Of a stretch of 64,000 bases of DNA, positions 28,659 through 38,032 are shown in pieces. The position numbers were made by a program, and so were the translations under genes. The DNA is taken from NCBI GenBank assembly GCA_011525295.1, contig WTGV01000057.1, positions 22,960 to 86,959 of the forward strand, written 5' to 3'. The stretch comes from Pseudomonadales bacterium. Its GTDB lineage: Bacteria; Pseudomonadota; Gammaproteobacteria; Pseudomonadales; Azotimanducaceae. Position 1 is the stretch's first letter; each line of letters starts with the position of its first letter. The notes below the pieces were generated by a model that did no database searches, was not told where the DNA came from, and saw nothing but the letters and a program-made list of their open reading frames with translations.

Positions 28659-28699
28659 TTAAATATTCTTTAAGGTTAACTTTGAACGGGACGTCTACT

Positions 28700-29968
28700 T
28701 TGACCGAACCACGCAATGCGGTCTACGCACAATCCGGTGGTGTCACCGCTGTCATCAACGCTACGGCATGTGGAGTCATTCAAGAGTGTCGCGCACACTC
28801 AGACTCAATCAAAAGAGTACTAGCCGCTAACAACGGTATAGTAGGAATTTTAAAAGAGGAGCTGTTCGACACGAGTATAGAAACAGATGCTGACATTGAG
28901 AAACTTCGTTCTACACCAGGAGGAGCTTTCGGTTCATGTCGCTTTAAGCTCAAAACACCCTCAACTCGTGATCCGATTGCCCGCCGCATATTCGAAGTGT
29001 TTAAAGCTCATGACGTTGGATATTTCTTCTATAACGGCGGTGGAGACTCTCAGGATACTACAAATAAGATTTCAACGCTGAGTAAGCAATTTGACTATCC
29101 TTTGCATTGTATTGGTATTCCAAAAACTGTCGACAATGATCTTGCCAATACTGACACGTGCCCAGGTTTTGGTTCGGTTGCCAAGTACGTCGCGGTTTCG
29201 GTGCGGGAGGCCGCACTGGACGTTCTGTCGATGTGTGAGACATCTACGAAGGTGTTTATTCTTGAAGTGATGGGGCGACATGCGGGTTGGATCGCTGCAT
29301 CGAGTGGATTGGCTGGGCAAGGTGAGTCCGATCCTCCCCACATTATTTTGTTTCCGGAGATCGCGTTCAACGAGGGTACGTTCTTGTCGAAAGTAGAAGA
29401 ATGTATTGAGCGTCATAAGCACTGCGTAGTCGTTGCTTCAGAAGGAGTTCGAGATAGCGAAGGTACGTTTTTGTCTGACTCTGGGCAACGAGATTCTTTT
29501 GGACACATGCAATTAGGCGGGGTGGCTCAAGAACTCGCACAATCGGTCACTCGAAATTTGGGATTCAAAGTGCATTACGCAATCGCTGACTATTTGCAAC
29601 GATCTGCGCGGCATATCGCCTCGCAAACCGATGTAGATCAAGCTTATGCTGTTGGTACTGCGGCCGTGACTGCGGCGCTCGAAGGTAAGACCGATCAGAT
29701 GGTGGCGATAGAACGCTTGCAGGACGAACCGTATCAATGGCAAGTAAGAACTACACCGATTCAAAACGTCGCGAATGTAGAACGAAAACTTCCTCGTTCT
29801 TATATCACCAAGGACGGCTTTGGGATAACTACAGGTGCGCGTCGGTATCTCGATCCGTTAATACAGGGCGAAGCCTTCCCAAACTATGTTGCTGGACTCC
29901 CGCAATATGTGCAACTCAAGAACAAACTTGTTGCGCCTAAGTTGCCAAATTTTGACCTAGACGGTTAG
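28700..29968 (+). CDS. pfp: pyrophosphate-dependent 6-phosphofructokinase
   Basis: Phosphorylates fructose 6-phosphate with PPi instead of ATP, reversibly. The diagnostic residues are visible: YNGGGDSQDTT at the phosphate-donor site and PKTVDND (Lys in place of the Gly of ATP enzymes) at the catalytic loop, plus MGRHAGWIAA. The frame is open from 28625, but that start would overlap the divergent membrane-protein gene. A TTG at 28700 gives TEPRNAVYAQSGGVTAVINA, which fits the family N-terminus. The stop lies two bases from the stop of the membrane pyrophosphatase gene. The pairing points to a PPi-based energy economy. Confidence 0.9.
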   Translation: MTEPRNAVYAQSGGVTAVINATACGVIQECRAHSDSIKRVLAANNGIVGILKEELFDTSIETDADIEKLRSTPGGAFGSCRFKLKTPSTRDPIARRIFEVFKAHDVGYFFYNGGGDSQDTTNKISTLSKQFDYPLHCIGIPKTVDNDLANTDTCPGFGSVAKYVAVSVREAALDVLSMCETSTKVFILEVMGRHAGWIAASSGLAGQGESDPPHIILFPEIAFNEGTFLSKVEECIERHKHCVVVASEGVRDSEGTFLSDSGQRDSFGHMQLGGVAQELAQSVTRNLGFKVHYAIADYLQRSARHIASQTDVDQAYAVGTAAVTAALEGKTDQMVAIERLQDEPYQWQVRTTPIQNVANVERKLPRSYITKDGFGITTGARRYLDPLIQGEAFPNYVAGLPQYVQLKNKLVAPKLPNFDLDG

Positions 29969-29970
29969 AC

Positions 29971-32022
29971 TCAAGCAATTAGCGGGGCGATCACTAAGCT
30001 AACGATCGCCATCACATTGATCAAGATATTCATACTTGGACCGGAGGTGTCTTTGAAAGGATCTCCGACTGTGTCCCCTACCACGGTGGCTGCATGAGTA
30101 TCCGAACCCTTGAGGTGGCCATCCCCAAGAGCACCTTTTTCGACAAACTTCTTTGCATTATCCCACGCCCCACCTGCGTTCGCCATCGTCAGAGCAAGTA
30201 ACACACAACCAACAAGTCCGCCTCCAAGAAGACCACCTAGTGCTTCGGCACCCAATGTAAATCCAACGAGAGGTGGGAGGAATACCGCGATGGCACCTGG
30301 TAGGATCATGCGAGTGAGTGCAGCATTCGTTGCGATTTGAATGCATTTTTCGTTGTCCGGTTCAGCTGTACCTTCCCGGAGACCATCGATTTCTCGAAAC
30401 TGTCGTCGAATCTCTTCAATCATTCGTTCCGCGGCTGAACCGACAGCACTCATCGTAATGGAGGCGATTAAGAACGCCGTTAACCCACCGATGAATAGCC
30501 CAATCAACACCCTTGGATCACTGAGTTCCAAAATAAATGCAGCATCACGCTCGTGCCCTACCGCTTCGACAAACGCTGCAATAATCGCAAGAGCTGCTAG
30601 AGCGGCAGCACAGATTGCAAATCCTTTACCCATAGCCGCGGTTGTATTTCCTAGTTCGTCAAGCGAATCGGTTATCTTTCGTACTCCTTCTCCGAGACCG
30701 CCCATTTCCGCAATACCACCTGCGTTGTCTGCGACAGGACCGTAAGCATCGACGGCCATCGTCATACCTACTGTTGCGAGAAGACCAACTGCTGCAATAG
30801 CAACACCATAAAGACCAGCTAACTCTGTTGAAATCCAGATAATTCCACAGATACTGAGAATGGGAATGACCACCGACTGCATACCCGTTGCTAAACCAGT
30901 AATTAACACCGTCGCTGCGCCAGTTTTTCCTTGTTCAGCAATGCGTTCGATTGGTCGCCCGGAGGTGTAAAACTCTGTAATTAGACCGATTATCACTCCA
31001 CCAATAGCTCCCGCTAGTATGCACCCCCATACTTTCCAAGAGAGATCGATGTAATGTGTTACGATTACATATGCCGCAATAATGAATAGAGTGGGTGAGA
31101 TTAGCATGCCCAAGCGTAAGGCTAGTGCTGGATCCCGATTTGATTGGGTACGTACGATGATGATCCCCAATATAGAACTAATCAAACCGGTTGATGCAAG
31201 CGTCAACGGTAAGGACATGAGCACAGCTCGTGCCTGAGCCTCATCCACCTCTACAGTGAACAATTCGAACAAGCCACTTACACCAATAGTCGCTGCGATA
31301 GCAATACTCGCGATCATCGAACCACAGTAAGATTCAAAGAGATCGGACCCCATTCCCGCGACATCGCCGACGTTGTCACCGACGTTGTCAGCAATTACCC
31401 CAGGATTTCTGGGATCATCCTCCGGTATGTTTTCTTCAGTCTTACCAACAAGGTCAGCTCCAACGTCCGCACTCTTGGTATATATACCCCCACCAACACG
31501 AGAAAAGATTGCGACTGTGGAAGCACCCATACCGAATCCGTGGATGTGATGTGCATGGTCTGGGTTCCCACCAAAAAAGTAATACACCAAACCTAATCCG
31601 AGTAGTCCTAAGGATGCGACTGCTAATCCCATAATCGACCCGCCGAAAAATGCGGCAGACAAAGCCGCTGCTGCACCTCTCGTTTGTGCAGCCGTCGTAG
31701 TACGTACATTCGCTTTGGTCGCTGTGTACATTCCGAGCCAACCTGCGAGCGCAGATGCGATTGCACCCGCGGCGAAGGCGATTCCCGTACGCCAACCTAA
31801 GTGTGTTTCAAACAGAAAAATTAGTACACCTAGGACGAGTGCAAAGATAAACAGGAGACTGTATTCGCGACGCATAAAAGTCATCGCACCACGATGAATT
31901 TGATCAGCGATAAGACGTACCTTCTCCTCGCCGGCAGGATAGCGTTTAACCAGCAAATATACGATCAACGCAGCGATCAGTCCTACGCCTCCAAGGATTG
32001 GTGGAATCAAATTTAAGTCCAT
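29971..32022 (-). CDS. hppA: K+-dependent membrane-bound cation-pumping pyrophosphatase
   Basis: Hydrolyses PPi and pumps H+ (or Na+) across the membrane; about 16 helices. The active-site blocks are [38 protein letters not shown], and the C-terminal [14 protein letters not shown] and [15 protein letters not shown]. In [10 protein letters not shown] the first Ala (about residue 462) and the Gly three positions later mark the K+-dependent class; K+-independent enzymes have Lys at that site. The frame opens at 32058, but the Met at 32022, after a purine-rich AGAGAG, gives the normal N-terminus. It is convergent with the PPi-phosphofructokinase gene. H+ versus Na+ specificity is not settled from sequence. 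Confidence 0.94.
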   Translation of the reverse strand: MDLNLIPPILGGVGLIAALIVYLLVKRYPAGEEKVRLIADQIHRGAMTFMRREYSLLFIFALVLGVLIFLFETHLGWRTGIAFAAGAIASALAGWLGMYTATKANVRTTTAAQTRGAAAALSAAFFGGSIMGLAVASLGLLGLGLVYYFFGGNPDHAHHIHGFGMGASTVAIFSRVGGGIYTKSADVGADLVGKTEENIPEDDPRNPGVIADNVGDNVGDVAGMGSDLFESYCGSMIASIAIAATIGVSGLFELFTVEVDEAQARAVLMSLPLTLASTGLISSILGIIIVRTQSNRDPALALRLGMLISPTLFIIAAYVIVTHYIDLSWKVWGCILAGAIGGVIIGLITEFYTSGRPIERIAEQGKTGAATVLITGLATGMQSVVIPILSICGIIWISTELAGLYGVAIAAVGLLATVGMTMAVDAYGPVADNAGGIAEMGGLGEGVRKITDSLDELGNTTAAMGKGFAICAAALAALAIIAAFVEAVGHERDAAFILELSDPRVLIGLFIGGLTAFLIASITMSAVGSAAERMIEEIRRQFREIDGLREGTAEPDNEKCIQIATNAALTRMILPGAIAVFLPPLVGFTLGAEALGGLLGGGLVGCVLLALTMANAGGAWDNAKKFVEKGALGDGHLKGSDTHAATVVGDTVGDPFKDTSGPSMNILINVMAIVSLVIAPLIA

Positions 32023-32135
32023 AGATTCTCTCTTGTCTCCTGCTAAATAAGAAGCCACAGAATGTGGCTCAACGAACTAAATATGATATTGAAACGATCC
32101 ACTTTCAAATACTGCACCGCTTGAAAAGGGAAGAG

Positions 32136-32594
32136 TCATTCCGGAGCTTCATCACGTATTTCAAATGTGGCTTGGAAAGTGAGATCACCTTCAGCGTGAA
32201 AGTCAATTTCGTGTGTGTCTCCCTCGACTTCTTCAATACGGAACAACATCAGATGTAGTCCTCCAGGTTCTAGCTTCAGGGTGTCTTTAGCGGGAATCTC
32301 TAAAGTGTCTAACTTTATCATTCGGTGCCTTCCATCTTCAGTTTCTGACTTGTGGAACTCAATCGCACCGATAGTATCGGAATCGGCTGAAATCAAAGTG
32401 ATCGCATTGTTAGTGTGATTCTTAAACTTCACATAAGCCGCACTAGTTGTCTTCGAGGGTAACGGAGTTCTCACCCATGCGCCGTCGACGGAGACTTTTG
32501 TATGAGTCTGACCACAGCTCAAAAGCAAGACAACGAAGGTGCTTGCAGCAAGCCAACGAACATTTTTTACTATTAACAGAGACACACCCAGCAC
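32136..32594 (-). CDS. PCuAC-family periplasmic copper chaperone (lipoprotein)
   Basis: Delivers copper for assembly of the CuA site of cytochrome oxidase, or buffers periplasmic copper. The copper motif of the family, H-x10-M-x21-H-x-M, is matched exactly by His81, Met92, His114 and Met116. A lipobox LLSC puts the acylated cysteine at residue 27, so the protein is a membrane-anchored lipoprotein rather than free. Length 152 residues is normal. It follows hppA in the opposite order on the same strand with 113 bases between. No oxidase genes are nearby. Confidence 0.88.
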   Translation of the reverse strand: MLGVSLLIVKNVRWLAASTFVVLLLSCGQTHTKVSVDGAWVRTPLPSKTTSAAYVKFKNHTNNAITLISADSDTIGAIEFHKSETEDGRHRMIKLDTLEIPAKDTLKLEPGGLHLMLFRIEEVEGDTHEIDFHAEGDLTFQATFEIRDEAPE

Positions 32595-32650
32595 GAGAAG
32601 ACGAACACAAAAGATATCGATTTGGCACTCAATTCAATGGTGGAAAACCG

Positions 32651-32726
32651 TGGTGGCCAGGGGCAGAATTGAACTGCCGACACGAGGATTTTCAGTCCAC
32701 TGCTCTACCGACTGAGCTACCTGGCC
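32651..32726 (-). tRNA. tRNA-Phe (GAA)
   Basis: A complete 76-base tRNA including encoded CCA. The acceptor stem GGCCAGG pairs with CCTGGCC. The D arm is GCTC/GAGC, the T arm GGCAG/CTGCC around TTCAATT, and the anticodon loop CTGAAAA gives GAA. The anticodon stem GTGGA/TCCTC has one U-U mismatch at the second pair (28-42). Everything else pairs normally. It stands alone between the copper chaperone and the DUF3419 gene. Confidence 0.95.
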
Positions 32727-32877
32727 GGACCGGATGTTCGACTTTTGTTGGAACGAGGAAGCACGAATTTTAAGGATAAGTTAAATTGCTTTGTAGGGAC
32801 ATGTTCTGATGGTTCTTGTCGTTCGACGACCTCAATTTAAAATCTTTGAGGTTCCAATTAGCGAGTAAATTTCCTCT

Positions 32878-33966
32878 ATGGACCAACTACCGGATTGGGT
32901 GCGCAAATCCTTCGATCTTCCACTTCGCTTCGCACAAGTTCGAGAAGATCCCAGTCTAGACACTTGGGTCGTAGAACGGCTCCCTAACGACGCTTCGCTT
33001 TTAATAGTTGGTTCTGGCGGTTGTACGCTCGCGGTACTCGCCGGTATGCCTAACGTACGATCAATTCACGTTGTTGATCCAAATCCGGCGCAGCTAGCTT
33101 TGTGCCGAGTGAAACTCGCACTATTAAGAGGTCAAGACCCCGACGACCGTCTAAAGTTTCTTGGACACAGGGACCTCTCCCGCGAAGCGAGGGAACAGCA
33201 ATTACAGCGTATTTGTGATGATACTTTTGACCCTGTGAGTGGTTTTGGTCCAACAGACCACATCTTAGAGGTCGGTCTTGACTATGCTGGCCGATACGAA
33301 TCAGTATTTCAGCAGATTAGCAAATCTGTCGCGACGTTTCCGGATGCAGTGCTTGACCTTCTGCAGCTCAAGTGCTCAAGTGATCAAGCAAGGTGGCTTC
33401 AAACACACCCCGACTTTGTAGCCCGATTACTAAAGAGTTTCGATCAAGTGATGTGCTTGGAAAACCTTGTAGCGCTTTTTGGAGAAACCGCAACCCAAAA
33501 TCCAGTGATGTCTTTTTCTACTCACTTTTTTCAAAGAACTGTGCATGCATTGCATTGTTTTAACGCGAGCACCAATCACTTCCTTTGGCAGGTACTAGCA
33601 GTTTGTTCGACGATCAAGCCCATCGCACGATGGCTCAGCCAACCACGGCAGGAAATTTCTGTGAACTGTCTCTTTGAAACCGAGACTATGCAGGATTACT
33701 TAAACCAAACCGATGTCCAATTTGACTACATTCATCTGTCAAATGTGTTAGACTGGCTGACGGTAGAAGAAGCTCGTTCGTTGTTAGAATTAACTTGGCA
33801 CCGATTGAAGCCAAAGGGGTATACTCTGATTCGCCAATTAAACTCAGATCTACCCATTCGGGCTCTCGGAGAGTGCTTTACTTGGTTAGATGACGAATCC
33901 GACAATTTACATCGGGAAGACCTGAGTTACTTCTATCGTGGAATACACTGTGGTCGGAGATTATGA
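32878..33966 (+). CDS. BtaA-like (DUF3419) S-adenosylmethionine 3-amino-3-carboxypropyl transferase
   Basis: A 362-residue protein of the DUF3419 family. Its founding member, BtaA, moves the aminocarboxypropyl group of SAM onto diacylglycerol in betaine-lipid synthesis. The SAM-binding region is LLIVGSGGCTLAVLAG (Gly45-Gly48), followed by HVVDPNPAQLALCRVKLALL with Asp67. The C-terminal part DYIHLSNVLDWL and HRLKPKGYTLIRQLNSD resembles methyltransferase-fold strands. No BtaB-type N-methyltransferase is next to it. Instead a GNAT-like gene and a diiron haem-oxygenase-like gene follow on the same strand. The acceptor molecule here is therefore open. Confidence 0.78.
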   Translation: MDQLPDWVRKSFDLPLRFAQVREDPSLDTWVVERLPNDASLLIVGSGGCTLAVLAGMPNVRSIHVVDPNPAQLALCRVKLALLRGQDPDDRLKFLGHRDLSREAREQQLQRICDDTFDPVSGFGPTDHILEVGLDYAGRYESVFQQISKSVATFPDAVLDLLQLKCSSDQARWLQTHPDFVARLLKSFDQVMCLENLVALFGETATQNPVMSFSTHFFQRTVHALHCFNASTNHFLWQVLAVCSTIKPIARWLSQPRQEISVNCLFETETMQDYLNQTDVQFDYIHLSNVLDWLTVEEARSLLELTWHRLKPKGYTLIRQLNSDLPIRALGECFTWLDDESDNLHREDLSYFYRGIHCGRRL

Positions 33967-34013
33967 CTCACGTCAGAACCATACTTTGATTCCACAAACA
34001 TTCGAGAACTCCG

Positions 34014-34985
34014 TTGGCTGAGACCTCACAAATCTTTCGATTGACCGCAGAGGAGATTGCTGAATTCAGTCCCATGTTGCAAGATTTTGAATGTCAATTT
34101 TGGTATCCAATGGGAGAATCGAGAGAGTTTCGTATCGAACATCCGAGCCTGTACACTGACTTTTTTAGTTCGATGGGCGATGCTTATTGTTTTGTAGCAC
34201 TACGAGAAGAAGAGGTAGTTGGTGTATTGAGTTCTGTTATCCGCACCCTAGTGGCACCTAACGGGAAGACTTCCCAAGTTGCTTATGTAGCAGACGTAAA
34301 GATCACGAAAGATCTACAAGGCAGTACGTTGCTTTACCGTTTAGCGCGTACCGCGATTCTCTGGTTGCGACCTCAAATCACTTCCGCATACTCTGTGGTT
34401 ATGGACGGCACTGCAGTGACTCCGAAGCAATATACAGGAAGAGTGGGAGTTCCTCAATTCTCGTGGGTAGGACGTGTTCATCTACTGAGTTTTTCTACTA
34501 CAACAAACTTTCCATGGATGTCGAGAATTACAGAGCATCCCCTCAATGTGAGCTCAGCAGAGTCTGGGATCGAACCGCGTCGAACTTCGACTGCTGTTCC
34601 TACTTGGGCTTCCATGAACCCGTTGTTGCGAGCACAGGAAGGTCCAGTGTGGCTCGTCGACCAACAGACTAACGCCTGTGCGTTATTAGAGGACACGCGG
34701 CGCGCCAAAAAGCTGTACGACCGCCAACACGCAGAATATCGGTACGCACACTTGACGTATCTGTCGTATGCTGATCCGGAGCACATTGTCCGTTTAATTC
34801 CGCATGCGTGTACTCGGAGTCATTCCTCGGGCTTTACTCATCTGTTTGTTACAGTTCCTGACACACACTTAGCTGCGGTTCAGAGTCACTTAGAAGACAT
34901 CGAACACAACGCCTTTTCAGCGTCTATATACGGAGTAAGCCTCAGCGAGGACTTTCCTTTTTTGGTTCATTCATCGGAGATTTGA
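34014..34985 (+). CDS. GNAT-like N-acyltransferase
   Basis: A 323-residue protein whose N-terminal half has a GNAT acetyl-CoA fold: a strand FVALREEEVVGVLSSVIR, then VAYVADVKITKDLQGSTLLY, which occupies the place of the acetyl-CoA pyrophosphate loop, and a following helix RLARTAILWL. The C-terminal half (from about 180) is less clear and may be a second, degenerate GNAT-type domain. The start is TTG at 34014, 48 bases after the DUF3419 gene. Its stop lies just before or within the start region of the diiron-oxygenase gene, so the three genes form one unit. The substrate is unknown. Confidence 0.65.
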   Translation: MAETSQIFRLTAEEIAEFSPMLQDFECQFWYPMGESREFRIEHPSLYTDFFSSMGDAYCFVALREEEVVGVLSSVIRTLVAPNGKTSQVAYVADVKITKDLQGSTLLYRLARTAILWLRPQITSAYSVVMDGTAVTPKQYTGRVGVPQFSWVGRVHLLSFSTTTNFPWMSRITEHPLNVSSAESGIEPRRTSTAVPTWASMNPLLRAQEGPVWLVDQQTNACALLEDTRRAKKLYDRQHAEYRYAHLTYLSYADPEHIVRLIPHACTRSHSSGFTHLFVTVPDTHLAAVQSHLEDIEHNAFSASIYGVSLSEDFPFLVHSSEI

Positions 34986-34990
34986 AGTCT

Positions 34991-35785
34991 ATGACCACCA
35001 CTAGTGAAACCACCGACTATCCCATGTTACAAGTAACGAATCGTGCGGAAGAAATATTGAAAGAGTCAGGTGTACTGACTAACGGTTATCTAACCGCTCT
35101 AGCCGACGGTAGCATGACAAAAGAAATGTTTCGGTTGTCTCAAGAACAATTTTTCTTCGCCGTTACTTTCTTTCCCCGACCGATGAGTGCTTTGGTAGGT
35201 CGTCTTCCTGATCCAATGCAACGACTTGACATTCTAAAAAACGTAGTGGAAGAGCACGGGGAGTTTGCCGAAAGTAAATTTCATCAAACGACTTTCGTAA
35301 AGTTTTTGACATCGCTAGGGAGCGAAGTTGAGTCTTTGGGTAACAAATCTGCTCTGTGGCCTGAAGTTCGGGCTTTCAATACGGTATTAGCCGGTTCCTG
35401 CGTGCTTTCGGAACTTGAGGTAGGAATCGCGTGTATGGGCATTATTGAACTCGCGTTCGCTTCTATCTCGGCGAGTATCGGTGCAAGTGTCGTGCGTCGT
35501 CAATGGGTTGAAAGAGACAACTTGACGCACTATAGCGTACACGCCGAACTTGATGAACGGCACGCCGACGAATTCTTTCGTGTGATCGAGCCATCTTGGG
35601 ACAATCCCGATCGTCAGCATTACATCGATCAAGGCCTCAATTTAGGAGCCTATATCTTTAAACAACTATACGAGAGTCTTTATGCCACCGCACAGATAAG
35701 ACTAGCTACAGTGGAAAACCAGAACGACAAGGATCCAAATGAGTCGGATCTTTTCGATGCGGAAGACTCCGAAACCCCAGACTAA
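34991..35785 (+). CDS. haem-oxygenase-like diiron oxygenase (iron-containing redox enzyme family)
   Basis: An all-helical protein of about 264 residues of the TenA/PqqC/HDO superfamily. The C-terminal metal triad His187, Asp191 and His194 (counted from a TTG at 34982) has the +4/+7 spacing of haem-oxygenase-like diiron enzymes such as CADD and SznF. Glu55, Glu91-His92 (VVEEHGE) and Glu156 are candidates for the remaining ligands. Such enzymes do N-oxygenation, C-C cleavage or desaturation of amino-acid-derived substrates. I prefer ATG 34991, 11 bases after a GGAG, over the TTG. It overlaps the stop of the convergent lipoprotein gene by four bases. Confidence 0.75.
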   Translation: MTTTSETTDYPMLQVTNRAEEILKESGVLTNGYLTALADGSMTKEMFRLSQEQFFFAVTFFPRPMSALVGRLPDPMQRLDILKNVVEEHGEFAESKFHQTTFVKFLTSLGSEVESLGNKSALWPEVRAFNTVLAGSCVLSELEVGIACMGIIELAFASISASIGASVVRRQWVERDNLTHYSVHAELDERHADEFFRVIEPSWDNPDRQHYIDQGLNLGAYIFKQLYESLYATAQIRLATVENQNDKDPNESDLFDAEDSETPD

Positions 35786-37788
35786 TTGCTTGCTACTAGT
35801 AGTACAGCCGTAAGCTCCACTGTTTTAGGAGGTAAACAAATGTCGTCATTGCAAGTTTGGTAGGTCACCTGACTCGCGATCGTGTATTCACCGGGAGTGC
35901 TATCCTCCGTTCCGATCTTTTGGATCACAGCGAGGTCTGAGCCACGAAAGACATCGTAAGAGCCTTTGAACTGATGCATCGGCATCTTCACGTTACCTAA
36001 CTGTTGTATGCTTTCAGGCAAGGTAAACGACACTTTAGTCTCTTTCATGCCTTGTTCGGCATTTTTCCCGGTGGGAGCGTAGATGTACCACCCGTCCTTT
36101 ATATCAATGGCGAGAGAAACTTCCGCGGTGGAACCTTGGTCGACTTTCTCGGGAACGACTAACTCCAATTTGACCGGTAGCTTGGACTCTTCTTCCACCT
36201 GAGAAGTTTCGTTTTTGTCGGACTTCGGTGTGGGTAATTGCGTATCTGCCGTATCAGTATCGTCTGCGTCGGTACCCAGCATTACGTAAATTCGGCCTTG
36301 GTGGCGCATGGTCAACCAGTGTTCTCGTCCCGTGTCGTAAAGAACACCGACTGTTTGTTGCCAGTAATCCACTTGCATTTGAAAGAATTCGTCAAACTCT
36401 TCCTCGGTTTCCCACCAACCGCCAGTGTCCTCATATTGCGCTAAAAACGCCTCACGAGTTGGTTTTTCTCTCGGTGGATATAGTCCAGGATCTTTTCCGG
36501 CACTCTCGACTTTGTTCGTACCCTCCCATTCCCATGATAACTCATCAGAAAATTCACCATCATTCACTGTTGCAACACTCGCACCGATAATGAGGTCGGG
36601 AGTACCATCAAGGTTCCAATCGTCTACATACAAGCGCGGACCGCTACCAGGCAGTGCTTTACTACCATTCTCGGTTGCTAATAAATCGACTGCTGGTTGA
36701 AAGCGATGCTCACCATCGACTTTGACTCCTTTGAAGAACGCTACGGCAATGGCACCTTCATTTCTATAGCTGCCTGTCACCAGAAGATCTAAGACACCGT
36801 CGCGATCCCAATCCACAACATATGGCGAAGTCTTAGAATCCCCGGCAAGGGAAGTGGTAGACGTCTGTGCCCAGCCTTCAATGTCTTCGTCAGTCGCGAC
36901 TTTGCCAATAGTTAACGGTTTACCATTGACATCTAACAGTAGTTCTCGTCGTCCAAATTTGGGTTCAGTTTTCGTACCAATATTCTCACTGATTTTCAGG
37001 GCATTGCCACCAAAAATTAAATCGTAATCTCCGTCGTCGTCGAAGTCTCCCATGGACGCTGAGGAATACACCCAATAGTCAAATGTTTCAATTGGATCAG
37101 GTATTTCAGCTTCCTCCGGATTCTCCATCAGTTCAAGGTACATTGGGTTCCATGCAGCTTCCGGATTTCCTTCTTGTGGCAGTTTCACACCCGGTAGAAA
37201 CCCTTCTTCATTTCCTCGAAACCAGGTAACTTCGCCCGGATGGTACTGGCCCGTGATCATGTCCTCAAAGCCATCATCGTCTAAGTCGTAGAAGTACGGA
37301 GTAAAGCCAATGCAACACCATTGTTCTACTTCCATGATCGTCCCAGTAGTATCTCGCGCCCACTCAAATTCATTTGCGAATTGAGGATTGTCGTCGCTCC
37401 CGATGTTGAGATATACGCGAACGGTGGAACCATTCTCGGACATTGGGAAGTACTCTCCAGAGTTGGTTTCAAACTCACCGACAAGTAAGTCTCGCTTACC
37501 GTCTGCGTTCCAATCCCATAATGCAGGTGCAGCTAAACCGTGCTTTTCTGTGAGGACAGGTGCATCTCCTGCCATAACTAACACTGGTTGTTGCAACTTC
37601 GGTGCACCTGGAATGTCAGCTCCAATGATTTCGGGAAACTGCATTTCTCCCATCGTGGCAATCTGCTCGGATTGCTGTAGGAGAGATTGTTGCACCTCCG
37701 ATTGCTCTTCCTCTGGAGCGTCTCCACAACCCAGTAGCACTAAGACGCACAAAAGTGAAGAAAGTCTAATGATTTTGTTGGAGTACAT
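35782..37788 (-). CDS. lipoprotein with FG-GAP/VCBS repeats and a C-terminal DsbD-N-like domain
   Basis: A 668-residue exported lipoprotein (lipobox VLLGC, Cys21). Residues about 60-470 hold at least five FG-GAP/VCBS-like calcium-loop repeats: LWDWNADGKRDLLVGE, FYDLDDDGFEDMITG, MGDFDDDGDYDLIFGG, VDWDRDGVLDLLVTG and DDWNLDGTPDLIIGA. These would form a beta-propeller. A charged linker leads to about 545-665, an immunoglobulin-like domain of the DsbD N-terminal type with GWYIYAP and a terminal TCNDDICLPP cysteine pair. The combination suggests a periplasmic redox partner or sensor, but I know no characterised protein of this build. It is convergent with the diiron-oxygenase gene. Confidence 0.75.
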   Translation of the reverse strand: MYSNKIIRLSSLLCVLVLLGCGDAPEEEQSEVQQSLLQQSEQIATMGEMQFPEIIGADIPGAPKLQQPVLVMAGDAPVLTEKHGLAAPALWDWNADGKRDLLVGEFETNSGEYFPMSENGSTVRVYLNIGSDDNPQFANEFEWARDTTGTIMEVEQWCCIGFTPYFYDLDDDGFEDMITGQYHPGEVTWFRGNEEGFLPGVKLPQEGNPEAAWNPMYLELMENPEEAEIPDPIETFDYWVYSSASMGDFDDDGDYDLIFGGNALKISENIGTKTEPKFGRRELLLDVNGKPLTIGKVATDEDIEGWAQTSTTSLAGDSKTSPYVVDWDRDGVLDLLVTGSYRNEGAIAVAFFKGVKVDGEHRFQPAVDLLATENGSKALPGSGPRLYVDDWNLDGTPDLIIGASVATVNDGEFSDELSWEWEGTNKVESAGKDPGLYPPREKPTREAFLAQYEDTGGWWETEEEFDEFFQMQVDYWQQTVGVLYDTGREHWLTMRHQGRIYVMLGTDADDTDTADTQLPTPKSDKNETSQVEEESKLPVKLELVVPEKVDQGSTAEVSLAIDIKDGWYIYAPTGKNAEQGMKETKVSFTLPESIQQLGNVKMPMHQFKGSYDVFRGSDLAVIQKIGTEDSTPGEYTIASQVTYQTCNDDICLPPKTVELTAVLLVASN

Positions 37789-38032
37789 GCTGGTAACACC
37801 TCTTATAAGTCGGTAATTTCTTGGTCGATGACAGTTAGATTGATTTTATTTAGAAGTATCTGATCTCTTATGCTCGGGCTGACCAAATGTGGTCTCGGGA
37901 AAGACCCAAACGAATCAGCGAGTTTGACCGAATTGAGATTTGAAATTTATTACTTTCGAAAACATCCTGAACACAAACGTTTGAGTTGGTGTTTCAATTC
38001 GTTTCCAGCTGCAGATAAGACCAATTCTTCTT

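Noticed and set aside
28625..28699. Upstream extension of the PPi-phosphofructokinase
   Set aside because: It overlaps the divergent membrane-protein gene and adds residues not seen in the family.
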